Numbered from the stretch's first letter, positions 1 through 12,035 are shown. The stretch: DNA of 64,000 nucleotides from Osedax fenrisi (GCA_964019155.1 OZ025242.1:21950092-22014091); one strand, 5' to 3'. The notes: generated by a model from the letters alone, not told the origin. Numbers and translations: made by a program.

Positions 1-112
1 ATTAGTTATCTATAATGGAAATAAAATGATGAGTATCATTGATATTTTTAATTGATGTGTTTTAATCTGGCATATATTATTTAAACTCTTAATTAGTGCA
101 CTATACATTATT

Positions 113-141
113 AGCAAAGCCCTATGGCTTAGGGCTTTGCT
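113..141. repeat. Short perfect hairpin (copies near 18786 and 37783)
   Basis: TAGCAAAGCCCT is followed 7 bases later by its exact reverse complement, giving a 12-bp stem at 112-142. The loop differs by one base in copies 2 and 3 while the stem is unchanged. It could be a tiny foldback element or a transcript hairpin; the sequence does not decide. Confidence 0.7.
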
Positions 142-680
142 ATTAGTATATAATATAATATAATATATAATATATACTATATATTAGTAGATAATAATAA
201 TGAATAAGATATTAATAATACATAATTTCCAATTATTATACTTTATAGGTTATTGTACCTACTTGTTATACAAATATTTATACACAGATATGTATTATAA
301 AATTTAAGATATATTGATTTTATTAATATTATAAACTATAAAGCTGGTAATATAATTTGCAATATTAATAACAATATATGTGTAAATTCTATACATTTTA
401 TATCAGAAGAATATATTTTGATTTTACCTTATTGATTAGTCATATATTTGAAACTCATATTGATGTACTGTAGAATATATTTATATAATAAAATATTTAA
501 AAGATATCAGGAAATCATTTAATATTATATATATATATATATATATTATTAAACTAAAAAATAAATATATTATCAACATATTATAAAATGTAATTGTGTA
601 ATTTAAAATAAAATTAGATTAAATACAATAAATTAAACGATTATTTAAAAAAAATTATGATAACATATTAAATTTTAGAG
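142..680. other. AT-rich intergenic stretch
   Basis: Only A/T-rich sequence with an AT-dinucleotide run at about 525-545 is visible. I see no gene. The same stretch recurs in copies 2 and 3 (18815-19364, 37812-38360). Confidence 0.7.
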
Positions 681-2470
681 GCACGAACAATCGTGAAATA
701 TGCAAATGGTATAAGAATATCATGGAATATAAAAATCTTAGAGTAACAATCGTTAAATACATAACGACAAGAACAACCGTATAAGAAAAACCATACAATA
801 TACAAACCGTGAAATACAAACCGACAAGATCAACCGTATAAGAAAAACCATGGAATATACAAACCGTATAAGAATAACAGTCAAATACAAACCGACAAGA
901 TCAACCGTATAAGAAAAACCATGGAATATACAAATCGTGAAATACAAACCGACAAGATGAACCGTATAAGAAAAACCATGAAATATACAAACCGTATCAG
1001 AACAACAGTGAAATACAAACCAACAAGATGAACCGTATAAGATAAATCATGCAATATACTAACGTTAAAATAAAATCCGACAAGAACAACCGTATAAGAA
1101 AAACCATGGAATTTACAAACCGTGAAATACAAACTGACAAGAACAACCGTGTAAGAAAAACCAAGGAATATACAAAGTGTGAAATACAAACCGACAAGAA
1201 AAACCATGCAATATACAAACCGTATTAGAATAACAGTGAAATACAAACCGACAAGATGAACTGTATAAGAAAAACCATGAAATATACAAACCGTATAAGA
1301 ACAACAGTGAAATACAAACCAACAAGATGAACCGTATAAGATAAATCATGCAATATACTAACGTTAAAATAAAATCCGACAAGAACAACCGTATAAGAAA
1401 AACCATGGAATTTACAAACCGTGAAATACAAACTGACAAGAACAACCGTGTAAGAAAAACCATGGAATATACAAAGTGTGAAATACAAACCGACAAGAAA
1501 AACCATGCAATATACAAACCGTATTAGAATAACAGTGAAATACAAACCGACAAGATGAACCGTATAAGATAAATCATGCAATATACTAACGTTAAAATAA
1601 AATCCGACAAGAACAACCGTATAAGAAAAACCGTGAAATATACAAACCGTATCAGAACAACAGTGAAATATAAACCGATAAGATCAACCGTATAAGAAAA
1701 ACCATGGAATAATCAAACCGTGAAATACAAACTGACAAGAACAACCGTATAAGAAAAACTATGAAATATACAAACCGTATCAGAACAACAGTGAAATACA
1801 AACTGACAAGATCAACCGTGTAAGAAAAACAATGGAATATACAAAGTGTGAAATACAATCCGACAATAAAAACCATGCAATATACAAACCGTATTAGAAC
1901 AAAAGTGAAATACAAACCGACAAGAATAACCGTATAAGAAAAACCATGCAATATACAAACTGACTAGATGAACCGTATAAGAAAAACCATGAAATATACA
2001 AACCGTATAAGAACAACAGTGAAATACAAACCAACAAGATGAACCGTATAAGATAAATCATGCAATATACTAACGTTAAAATAAAATCCGACAAGAACAA
2101 CCGTATAAGAAAAACCATGGAATTTACAAACCGTGAAATACAAACTGACAAGAACAACCGTGTAAGAAAAACCATGGAATATACAAAGTGTGAAATACAA
2201 ACCAACAAGAAAAACCATGCAATATACAAACCGTATTAGAATAACAGTGAAATACAAACCGACAAGATGAACCGTATAAGAAAAACCATGAAATATACAA
2301 ACCGTATAAGAACAACAGTGAAATACAAACCAACAAGATGAACTGTATAAGATAAATCATGCAATATACTAACGTTAAAATACAATCCGATAAGAACAAC
2401 CGTATAAGAAAAACCGTGAAATATATAAGCTGTACAAGAACTACTGTAAAATATAAACCATACAAGGGCA
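681..2470. repeat. Complex minisatellite (AACCGT family), copy 1
   Basis: The block is built from related 13-16-bp sub-units starting with AACCG or AACCA, for example CAACCGTATAAGAA and AAACCGTGAAATAC. They combine into higher-order units of about 57 bp, which read as a 19-residue period on the minus strand. All minus frames stay open over long stretches because the unit rarely contains TTA, CTA or TCA. The translations are hydrophobic Phe/Val/Leu/Cys repeats. I read this as non-coding satellite; a repetitive membrane protein is a remote alternative. Confidence 0.85.
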
Positions 2471-3300
2471 AATGTATATATTTTTATATTTCACCGTTGT
2501 TCTTATACAAAGCTACCTAAATGGCTTTAATTATACTAAATATATTTAGATAGAAATATATATAATGATTTACAATATTTTTTTTTTTATAATAATTTTA
2601 TATATTGTATATATGTATAAACGATATATTATTTGTAATAAAATCAGATAATAAAGTGTAATTAGTTAAATTAATAATGAATAATAGGATATAGATAAAA
2701 TATATATTATAATTTGGTATATAAATAGTATAGTCATATATTTTGCGTTTGTAGTACATACGTTCCGTGTATTCAATTTGTTTTAAATATTACAATTATA
2801 ATTTTTTAAATTTATTACGAAAAATCCAAAAAATATTGTTAAACTTATGATTTTTAATCTTTACTAAATAAATATATTTATAAACACATTAGTTATATAT
2901 CGGTGAATATATAATATACTATTTATTATATAAATATAACATTATTAACATTAAATATTACATTATATAAAATTATATCTGAATTATAATTCAGATAATA
3001 TATCACATTATAATGTGTTACAAAAAATTAATAAAAATGTTATATAAATATAACATTATATACATTAAATATTACATTATATAAAATTATATCTGAATTA
3101 ATATGTTACGAAAAATTAATAAAAATGTTATTAATTAAGGTTTAAACCTTTGATTTTTAAGCTATATTAAATAAATATATTTATAAACACATCAGTTATA
3201 TATTCAATATAATATTGGTGAATATATAATATATTATTTATTAAATAAATATAACATTTTATACATTAAATATTACTTTATACTTACTTATTTACTTTTA
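2471..3300. repeat. AT-rich block with ~90-bp direct repeats
   Basis: A segment containing ATATAACATTATATACATTA and ending GTTACGAAAAATTAATAAAA is repeated in tandem, about twice here and three times in copies 2 and 3 (21945-22390, 40993-41440). A longer related direct repeat starts with AATAAATATATTTATAAACA at about 2868 and 3170. No gene is visible. Confidence 0.6.
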
Positions 3301-3409
3301 CTTTTTTTGGTTTAGGACTGCAAGTGCGTGAGCAATCGGCCGTCCGTGGGAGGGAAATTATTGAGTGGGAGGGAAGGCAAGGGAGAAGTATTTAGTCTTG
3401 AGGTGGCAT

Positions 3410-4022
3410 TTAAAGGAGGGATAAGTTTATTCTTAGGTGTTTGGGTAGGGAGTTCCAGTGGTAAGGGGCAGAGAGGGCAAAGGAGCGTATATTTGAAGAT
3501 TGGAGTTTGTAAAATTGGGGAGTGGTAAGGATAAAGGTGTTGGAGGAACGGATCTGGAGTGTAGTGATGGGTGTGTGTAGATGTAGGAGGGAGGCAAGGT
3601 AGTCAGGGGAATTGTGGTGAATAGCATTGTGGATGGTTAGGGAGAGTTTGTACTTTATACGATAGGGTACTGGAAGCCAGTGTAGTTGTTTTAGGAGAGG
3701 AGTAATGGAGTCAGGGGAACGTCGGGGAAGTAAATGGACGCAGCGAACTAGAGCGTTTTCGAGTCGCTGTAGTTTGTTGAGTTTGTAGTCGTTGTAGTTT
3801 GTTGAGTTTGTAGTCCGGGAGGTTAAAGAGTAGGGAGTTGCATTAGTCGAATAGGGGGATGATGTAGGAGGAGGCAATGGTAATATCGATGGAGAGGGGT
3901 TTGGAGCGTCGGATTAAGCGGAGGCAGTGTAGGTGGTAGTGGATGGATTCATGCATGTGTATAAGATGATAATCAAGGGGAAGGGTGGTATCAAGATGGA
4001 AGCCAATATATGAAATTATAAG
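3410..4022 (-). pseudogene. CR1/L2-like non-LTR retrotransposon RT 3' fragment, copy 1
   Basis: Read on the minus strand, this is the C-terminal end of a LINE reverse transcriptase. The hallmark motifs are FDYCNSLLF, LQRLQNALVRCVH, LHWLPVPYRIKYK, a RSS box and LSAPYHWNSLP, which match the thumb/C-terminal region of CR1, L2 and related clades. It is broken. A 25-bp tandem duplication near 3770-3825 shifts the frame between the two halves, and copy 1 also carries a stop (TAA for TAT) in the DYCNSLL motif near 3848. Endonuclease and catalytic RT regions are absent, so it is a 5'-truncated, dead insertion. Its higher GC stands out from the AT-rich surroundings. Confidence 0.85.
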
Positions 4023-4907
4023 CAATAGATTTATAGCTTTATATGAAATTATATTTCAAATATTGATGTAGATGTAACAGCGTATACGATATTTACCCCA
4101 CTGAGCCTAAATATCACGTGATATTTTCATTGCAGCATTGCAATATAGCGAGTGCACACCCCCCTTCATATGGTGATTAATATAGTGTTTATTCAGAGCT
4201 GCTACGACCTAAATAGGCGCGATAATGGTTACTATGATTCATAGTAGAATAGAACATTTCGATTACATTTTACCATCACATCACTACTAGTTGACAGAGT
4301 CATTTTTGAATCATACAGTAATATTTAGACTATAGTCTAAATAGTCTAAATATGTATACTCTAGTATACTATAATAGTAACGAATTGTAACTATTCGATT
4401 ATAAGATAAGCATATTCAATATAATATATTATAGATTCAATAAAATTCTGCATTAAGTAATATCTACGGATATGTAAGATAATCTTAGTAGGTGCATATT
4501 ATATTGCACATATAGATACATATTATATACGTATATATACTATATATATAATAGGGTATATAATAGGGATATTCACGGGTAATAATTATAATGTTTCGAA
4601 ACAGTTTCGAAATAGAGCCTTCCGAATTCTGAAGTTTCAAAACCAATAATGAAACCAGATGACGATGTTTCGAAACCAATAATGAAACTAAAATATAATG
4701 AATATATATATAATAATATTTTACATATTTAATACATATTTGAATAGTATATGATATTACATATTAAATACATATTACATTAATTTTAATTTTAATTAAA
4801 AATAATGTTAGTTATTAATGAATGATTAATACATAATTTACTTATTATTTACGTATTAAAACAATATACAATATAATATGATGATATAAATTATATATTA
4901 TATAGGC

Positions 4908-4943
<36 letters not shown>

Positions 4944-4950
4944 CCCTATA
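4023..4950. other. AT-rich intergenic stretch with short palindromes
   Basis: No gene is visible. The stretch contains a CACGTG site near 4116, a run of overlapping palindromes near 4327-4375 (GACTATAGTC, GTATACTCTAGTATAC) and AT runs near 4915-4940. It is conserved in copies 2 and 3. Confidence 0.5.
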
Positions 4951-5065
4951 GGGTAAAGTAACCGAATACGGACAATTCCCGAATACGGATACTCTCGGTA
5001 ACTCAGAAACCATAAATCCTACAAAAAAATGTTTAAATAATATATATTCATAATTATATAAATTT
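4951..5065 (-). mobile_element. Truncated TIR element, inverted end fragment (copies at 24075 and 43097)
   Basis: The segment begins GGGTAAAGTAACCGAATACG and continues with the reverse complement of the right end of the ~0.9-kb TIR element at 8751-9712, including the box CAGAAACCATAAATCCTAC. It carries a second CCGAATACGG motif, like the variant at 58573-59471, so it belongs to that subfamily. Only one end is present. Confidence 0.75.
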
Positions 5066-5192
5066 ATTTTACTATATTTATTGTTATTAGCTCTAAGACT
5101 CAGTCTTATATTTACTGATATAATACGATGATCGGATGTAAAACTGATAAATGAGTTATAAGCTCTACCATTTTTAGCATTTATGATAACAC

Positions 5193-5247
<55 letters not shown>

Positions 5248-5599
5248 ATATAATTATAATGTATTTGTAACTACTAAGATGTATCTATTAAGAAAATTCT
5301 GTATTTGTAATAGTATCTATTATGATTTTTTTTAAAATAATTGTAGTATCTATTATAAGAAAAAAGTGTGTATTCGTAATTTCATCTATTATATATTTGT
5401 TGAGTATAGTGCCCAGCTTTGTATACAGTTTACCTATTATATGTGGTATGTCGTATATGTCAATGGGTTACTATATGTGCATGTATAGTACAGAACGTGA
5501 CATAATCATATCATGATGTAATTGGACTGATTTCCCGCTAATTCAGATTTATATTGACTGACAAACTTGGTTAAAAAGTTAGTAACCTGTGATACCGAA
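5066..5599. other. AT-rich stretch with AT microsatellite
   Basis: An AT run lies at about 5195-5242. The rest is AT-rich unique sequence with direct copies of a TAGTATCTATTAT motif near 5310-5355. Short frames here are not convincing genes. Confidence 0.5.
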
Positions 5600-5876
5600 A
5601 ACCTAAGTCAGCGAACCAGGTATGGACCAATATAAAACCTAAGTCAGCGAACCAAGTATGGACCAATATAAAACCTAATTCAGCGAACCAAGTATGGACC
5701 AATATAAAACCTAATCCAGTGACCCAAGTATGGACCAATATAAAACCTAATTGAGCGAACCAAGTATGGACCAATATAAACCTAATTCAGCGAACCAAGT
5801 ATGGACCAAGTATGGACCAAATAATACCTAAGTCTGTGAACCAAGTATGGACCAATATAAAACCTAATTCAGTGAT
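5600..5876. repeat. 36-bp minisatellite, copy 1 (~8 units)
   Basis: The unit contains CAGCGAACCAAGTATGGACC followed by AATATAAAACCTAATT. The 36-bp period is a multiple of three, so it reads as a 12-residue repeat (VHTWFA...LGFIL) on the minus strand. Unit sequence and number vary between the segmental copies. I treat it as non-coding. Confidence 0.9.
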
Positions 5877-6104
5877 AATGTAGTAAATACAAAAATACAT
5901 AGTATTACTTAAATAATTTTACTTTTTAAAATAATATTTTATTTATTAAAAACAGTATATTAACTTAAATATATTAATTAAAATTATAATTATTAATTAA
6001 TTTGCATATATAAAAATTAAATCAATATTTCAAAATAATTAAAAGTTATAATATTTTATTCTTTCTATAATAAAATAATGATATAAACTTAATAATAATA
6101 CTTA

Positions 6105-6456
<352 letters not shown>

Positions 6457-6729
6457 TTATCCTATTAATATGTATCTATATAGTTTTTATTTAATTATAA
6501 AGAAAATTATAATATATATTCTAATTATAAAGATAATTAAATCAAAACTATATACAATATAATTAAATATGTATATAAAATATATCAAGACAGTTGGTGT
6601 ATCACTTGAATATAATAAGATTCACTGTAAATACAATTTTAATCTCTGTTATGACACTTTTTTATAACAAAAAATAATTATCTTTTTTAATATAATATAA
6701 TATATTATATGTGTCATACACTCAATAAA

Positions 6730-7085
6730 ACTTATTTCATTTAAATTAAGTTTGACCTAAGTTATAACTTAAGTCATACACACAATAAAACCTAGTTCAG
6801 CTGACTTAATTTTGACTTAAATTTGACTTAAGTCATACACACAAAAAACCTAGTTCAGCTGACTTAAGTTTGACTTAAGTTTTAACTTAAGTCATACACA
6901 AAATAAAACCTACTTCAGTTAACTTAAGTTTGACGTAAGTCATAAATTAAGTTTTTCATGCCTTAAAAACTTAAGTCATTTCGAATTAAGTTAGACATAA
7001 GAAATAACTTAAGTTACAGTGACTTAAGTTATATAAAATTAAAAATACTTAAGTTTTGAACCAGATTTTTGACTTAAGTCAATAT
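6730..7085. repeat. CTTAAG-rich ~60-bp repeat block (also 25918-26275)
   Basis: About four degenerate units carry AAAACCTAGTTCAGCTGACT followed by several ACTTAAGT motifs. The AAAACCTARTTCAG start resembles the 36-bp minisatellite unit at 5600-5876, and GAACCAAGTATGGACCAAGT recurs at about 7116. This block and that array therefore probably share an ancestor. It is absent from copy 3. Confidence 0.7.
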
Positions 7086-7624
7086 GACCAACTATGAAGC
7101 AAGTATTTTATTTGTGAACCAAGTATGGACCAAGTTTGACCCAATCTGTGTTACTATGGTAGTTATACGACATCAATAGCATTAATACAAAGTCTGAGTT
7201 AGCGAGTAATTACGTAGTTATACGAACACAATAGCATTAATACAAAGTCTGAGTTAGCGAGAGTTTATTATATTACGTAATCACAAGACAAAACATTATT
7301 TAGACTTTATAAACCATAATAATGGAAACTATAGTATACTATAACATACAATACTTTGGAATACTGATTATATTATATGCAATTGACATCTTAGCTTCCA
7401 ATAAAACTATAACTTTACAATATATTGAAGTAATCAACATGTATATTTTCTTTATAACCACGGAACTAGACAGTATCTATACAAATCAAAAGCCATTAGG
7501 TGTTATAATAATTAGGAGTGTTGAAACGATAAAATAAAATAATAATTGTATTATTGTTATTGTTATTACAACAACAATACAAATAATAATTAATTAAATT
7601 GTATTTAATATTTATTATTAAATT

Positions 7625-7930
7625 TATATACAAAATAAAATAGTTTACAAATTCGATTATTTACCTTCGTGTTTACCTATAGTACACAGTTCCGTTACGT
7701 TCACACCTACTTCTCACCGTATTAATACCACGTGACCGAGTAGTATCATCACTAGTCACGTGATAATAAAGTGTCAGAATGATTAACGAGGCTATAGTTC
7801 ACCGATATGAACTCTACTGAAGGCAACCGATGTACTGTTATTAAAGAACGCGGGATATATTCGCCGAGACTGTTTCTCACCTCGACCTAGCTTGGAACAC
7901 GTCGTGCACTCGGGTCCGCGCTTATAAGGT
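7625..7930. repeat. Inverted module, left arm, copy 1 (E-box rich)
   Basis: Reverse-complement homology to 10590-11010 is clear over TAGTACACAGTTCCGTTA, the CACGTG pair around ATCATCACTAGTCACGTGAT, GAGGCTATAGTTCACCGA and the GC-richer CGCGAGAC/TCGGAACA segment. The arms have clearly diverged by substitution and the right arm holds an extra foldback insertion. The conserved CACGTG pair suggests a regulatory module, but no transcript can be assigned. Copy 2 has the same arm at about 26815-27125; copy 3 has lost it. Confidence 0.7.
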
Positions 7931-8127
7931 TATATAGTAGTTATTTAAATTAGAAGTTATTATGTAAAGGGAATATATTATAGGTATATGTAAACATAGA
8001 TATGGTTAATTATGTTTGTATATGCATGTGTGTATATACGATAGAAAAACACATAAGCATATAAACGAATTTACACATACAAATACACATAAACACTTAT
8101 TTATATATATATACACACACATACACA

Positions 8128-8185
<58 letters not shown>

Positions 8186-8548
8186 CGTATCCCCTATACT
8201 TGATGATCGTAGGTCGTTTACTGACCTTGAATTAATTATTGTATATTTCCTGCCACTCTAATCGTGCTTTAATATCTCTGATCACATCACAACGCTGACG
8301 ATATTCACCTCTACATTAAACTCTCTCTTAACCGTTACACCTAGGCGCGTATCTCTTTATAATCATCAGATTAACCGTTAGCTACAATATTCTTATTTAT
8401 AACAGTCCGAACTAACCTAACTAAACATTAGCATATTACGGGTGCGTTTTTTGTAACGTCGTTGTTGGTAGGTTACGTTACACGTTACACGTTACACGTT
8501 ACACGTTACACGTCCTACGTTACACGTTACACGTCCTACATTACACAG
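7931..8548. other. AT microsatellite and GTTACAC short repeats
   Basis: A long AT run lies at about 8131-8182, shorter in copy 2 (27322-27355) and deleted in copy 3. Near 8470-8545 an 8-bp CGTTACAC unit is tandemly repeated, with fewer units in copies 2 and 3. No gene is supported. Confidence 0.7.
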
Positions 8549-8682
8549 TTCGTCGTAGCAGAATGTGGTACCAGTGCAACACCTCAAACTTTCCAACGTA
8601 CAATCAGCATTTACACGTAATGAATACGGACGATACGTTAGGACGTTGCTATTTCATGATATCTACGAACAACGCATCCTAA
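8549..8682 (+). CDS. Possible short terminal exon, copy 1 (unknown)
   Basis: This GC-richer stretch follows an acceptor-like TTACACAG and keeps one open frame to a TAA at 8680. Reading begins around RMWYQC and ends MISTNNAS. It is present in all three segmental copies. Of the two substitutions I see between copies, one is synonymous (TTA/TTG) and one changes Phe to Leu (TTT/TTG). There is no recognisable domain. The upstream part of any gene is not identifiable, and a chance open frame of about 44 codons is quite possible. Confidence 0.2.
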
Positions 8683-8750
8683 TATCGTTCATCGCGTTAT
8701 CTATATGTATTTGTTGTCTACAATCCTAAATCTGCTATCCACCATAAATA

Positions 8751-9253
8751 TAGGGGAAAGTAACTTAATAACGGACACTTTATCAATGGTTTAACATTTT
8801 ATGACTCGATATTTGTATTTAAAAATTACAATATATTAATATTATATTATCATAGATATTATTGTGATTTTAAAATTGTATTTAATCTTTTTATCTAATA
8901 GATAACGGGGGTGTTTGTATTCAGTATTATTGTCCGAATACAGACACCCTGTGTTATAATACGGACATCATATATACCACTAGATAAACTATATAGTATT
9001 GATGAACCAATCAGATAAATTACAATTACATTATTTTTAATTATTTTATAAATAATTTAATATAATTTAATTAGTAATTAATTAATTTATTTTTATTATT
9101 TTGTTAATTAGTAATACAAGTTAAGTATCTATATAATAACATTTTTAGATTTAGCTTCATTTGTGGTATTCATATTATAACGCATGCGATTTATATGAAA
9201 ATAAGAATAGTTCATAAGCTGCGCGCTGGTTGGTTATCGGGTGTCTGTATTAA

Positions 9254-9318
<65 letters not shown>

Positions 9319-9712
9319 ACTATATATATAGTATCCGTAATAGGATTTATATGACATCTAGATATATGCTTATAACTTAATTAATATGTAACATATAATA
9401 TAGCAATAATTTATATAATGTTTAGAATTCTTTAGTTTTTATTAATATATTGTTATGTTTTATATCGATACATATATATATATATATATTTTTGATAAGG
9501 TTTTAAGTTCAAATTTTTTTTCATAAATTTTAAAACCTAATAAAAAAATCAGTGTATTGGATATATCATCACTATTTTGATAATTAAAAAATAAAAAATA
9601 CTTATTTAAATTATTTATATAATTATGAATATTTTATTCATTAAATATTTTTTTGTAGGATTTATGGTTTCTGAGATACCGAGAGTGTCTGTATTCGGTT
9701 ACTTTCCCCTAT
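8751..9712 (+). mobile_element. ~0.96-kb TIR element without transposase, copy 1
   Basis: The left end is TATAGGGGAAAGTAAC and the right end is its inverse, GTTACTTTCCCCTATA. The outer TA/TATA could be the target duplication, as in Tc1/mariner-like elements. The interior is AT-rich and non-coding. It holds a second pair of inverted CCGAATACRGACAC motifs near 8908-8952 and an AT run near 9257-9316. The same element occurs at 27907, 44767 and 58573, so it is an independent dispersed family of the MITE type. Confidence 0.8.
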
Positions 9713-10362
9713 AATATATTAGAAATATCGTATGGGTATTTCACTGAAATCATAAATATTGATATGTGTATATTATCTAGTTCGCACTTACACTAAATTA
9801 TTTTATCCGACCATGTATTACTAAATATTATTGGTGCATATTGTGAATTCTCTTAGTTATTGTTATAGTTATTGTTGTCCAGTATATTAATTTATTGCAA
9901 TATTAATTATTAAAATAATCTAATTTCTATTAATAGAATGACATTTAAATCCGAGGGTATTATTGATATTCAAATATAAGTCCTAATATCAATGGAAATA
10001 TAGTGTACATACAAATACTTGATTAAGGGAATATTATAGATGTTATAATATATATTATCTGCTTAATAATTTCAAGGTATTCCTTTAACAAACACATACA
10101 AATAGACTTATAAATTATATAGCAATCCTAATAAATATAATATTTGATAATTATCGCTAAGTTATTGCTCACAAATATAGCGTGCACGTGATAATATATA
10201 CTATTTTAATAAATGTAAACAATTAATATTCAATGTTATATATATATATTATTGTTTACGTGTAGATACTACATTATACGACTGGAGCAACTCGCCTCTC
10301 CGGTCAGCACACTCTCCGATACGATACCAGAGAACAATCTAGAATGAAACAAGATTATAATA
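9713..10362. other. AT-rich upstream region of the 39-codon frame
   Basis: Mostly AT-rich unique sequence with no gene. GC rises from about 10260 (GACTGGAGCAACTCGCCTCT), which could be a 5' leader for the frame at 10363. A CACGTG lies near 10195. Confidence 0.4.
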
Positions 10363-10482
10363 ATGGCCGACGGCGAGACATTCCTCAAAGAAGTGTTCCA
10401 CATCGTGACCGAGGCGAGCAGGACACTGCTACACTACTACTACTCCTATAGGCTGCCGATGTTCGGAGAAACAACTCGTTAG
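10363..10482 (+). CDS. 39-codon frame, possible first coding exon, copy 1
   Basis: The frame begins ATAATGGCCGACGGC, a good start context with A at -3 and G at +4, and encodes MADGETFLKEVFHIV... ending GETTR before TAG. Its GC content is far above that of the flanks. Compared with copies 2 and 3, the only differences I see in the frame are GAA/GAG and ACT/ACG near the end, both synonymous. The terminal CGTTAGT could be a 5' splice site (C|GTTAGT) rather than a stop, like the GTTAGT donor of the gene at 62784. I recognise no domain. It is either a short peptide gene or the first exon of a spliced gene whose other exons I cannot find. Confidence 0.4.
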   Translation: MADGETFLKEVFHIVTEASRTLLHYYYSYRLPMFGETTR

Positions 10483-10589
10483 TTATCAATACCTCGTTAA
10501 CGCTATAGTTACGTGTACAGATGGGCGTGGCTTATATCGGCGTCTATTAATACATTTATACATTAATAGATATCCAGGTACGGGCCCGC

Positions 10590-11010
10590 TTGTTCCGAGC
10601 GTTATCGAGGAGAGAAGCGGTCTCGCGAGAAGATATCTCGGGATTTAATCACATTACACCGGCTGCCTTTAATAGAATTCTTCTCGGTGAACTATAGCCT
10701 CGTTCATCGTTCTGACACGTGACTGAGTTCAAAGGTCATATCACAAGCCGGTTTCTGGCCGATATCCAACTAGATATGGCTACTACAGTTGGATATCGGC
10801 CAGAAAACGGGTTGTGATATGACCTTTGAACTACCCCATGGGGTAACGTAGCCTAATCTAAAGCAGACGATATGATCACGTGACTAGTGATGATACTACT
10901 AGGTTACGTGGTATTAATACGGTGTTAATTAGGTGTGAACTTAACGGAACTGTGTACTAAAGGTAATAGTGAACAATGATTAATAATCGAATTTGTAAAA
11001 TATTGTATTT
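10590..11010. repeat. Inverted module, right arm, copy 1
   Basis: This is the partner of the arm at 7625-7930, about 3 kb apart in opposite orientation. It contains the foldback element at 10727-10831. The equivalents are about 29680-30180 in copy 2 and 46630-47145 in copy 3. The 39-codon frame at 10363 ends about 110 bp to its left. Confidence 0.7.
10727..10831. mobile_element. Foldback element, internally deleted, copy 1
   Basis: The outer arms GTTCAAAGGTCATATCACAA and their inverse survive around a short centre. Compared with the 192-bp palindrome in copies 2 and 3, the middle ~87 bp is gone. Loss of palindrome centres is a common replication outcome. Confidence 0.8.
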
Positions 11011-11290
11011 TATACATTAATAAATTAATAACTCTACAAAAATATATTAATTAACTTTACCTATTATTTATTTTATTATTAATACTCATATATGGATTTA
11101 TTATAATTATAATTATTAAAAAACCTAATGGATTTGATTGTATAGGTACTTTCTAGTACCGTTGTTATAAAGAAAATATAGGATCCTACTAGGTTTTATT
11201 TATTATTATTTCCTCCCCGCTTGAGCCTGTGCCCTTAATTGTAGTGCTTAATAACCCAAATAATACCATCATGCATCATATATATATATA

Positions 11291-11580
11291 TTGTTATTTT
11301 TATTTGGTGGAGTTCTTTCATCCCATCCAGGAACTTAGATGAAGTTTTCACTTATAACCATATATGGCTCTGGTATCCCTTCGAAGCCGCTCTCATGTTA
11401 AGGAATCTATGGTTTTAACGAGAGTCGATAATTTATTTATACACAATTATATAAGATCACTTCTAAATAATATGTCAAGCCCATTTTATAAAATTAATTA
11501 ATGGTCCGGCCGAAGCTCGAACCCGTGTCCTACTGCTTGCGTGTCTGAAATCTTAGCCAACTGAGCGACACATGCAATGG
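11291..11580 (-). mobile_element. tRNA-derived SINE (family B), copy 1a
   Basis: On the minus strand the right end carries a tRNA-like head with an A-box region (CTCAGTTGGCTAAGATTTC) and a B-box (GGGTTCGAGCTTC). A ~200-bp body with CGGCTTCGAAGGGATACCAG and GTTCCTGGATGGGATGAAAG follows, then an AAATAAAAATAACAA-type tail. The same family occurs at 15211, 30468, 31521, 34184, 47425 and 60541. Confidence 0.8.
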
Positions 11581-12035
11581 ATATATATATATATATATAT
11601 ATCTATTTAATATAATATAATAGAAAAATAGAATGGGAAAAGCATGACATTAATATAAAACTATGAGGTAATAAGAAAATGTATTACACAATACCACTTA
11701 TTCGATGTATATTATGTATTATGTTACAATTATATTTGTTTTTAATTTACATAATTATTATATTTATAATTGTATTCTTGGTATTGACAATTTAATTTCG
11801 CCTGATCATAAAAAAGTTTTTTATAAATATAGATAATAAAATAAATAGGTATATTCATAAAAGTAGTGTAATTATTTGACATTACATATACTTACTGCAG
11901 TATGTATGCATGCATGAATAGTAATAAAATATAAATACAATATTATTTATATTGATTGAAGTTACTTATAAATAAAGTTATATTTATTATTATACACGTA
12001 TTGGTTATGCTTACTTTTAGTATACTTTAGTCGAG

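Noticed and set aside
3328..3528. Plus-strand frame at 3328 (also 22429 and 41477)
   Set aside because: Antisense shadow of the retrotransposon RT fragment and its 3' end.
5571..5774. Minus-strand VHTWFA repeat protein (also 24669 and 43697)
   Set aside because: Direct translation of the 36-bp minisatellite; copy number varies and there is no start context or flanking coding sequence.
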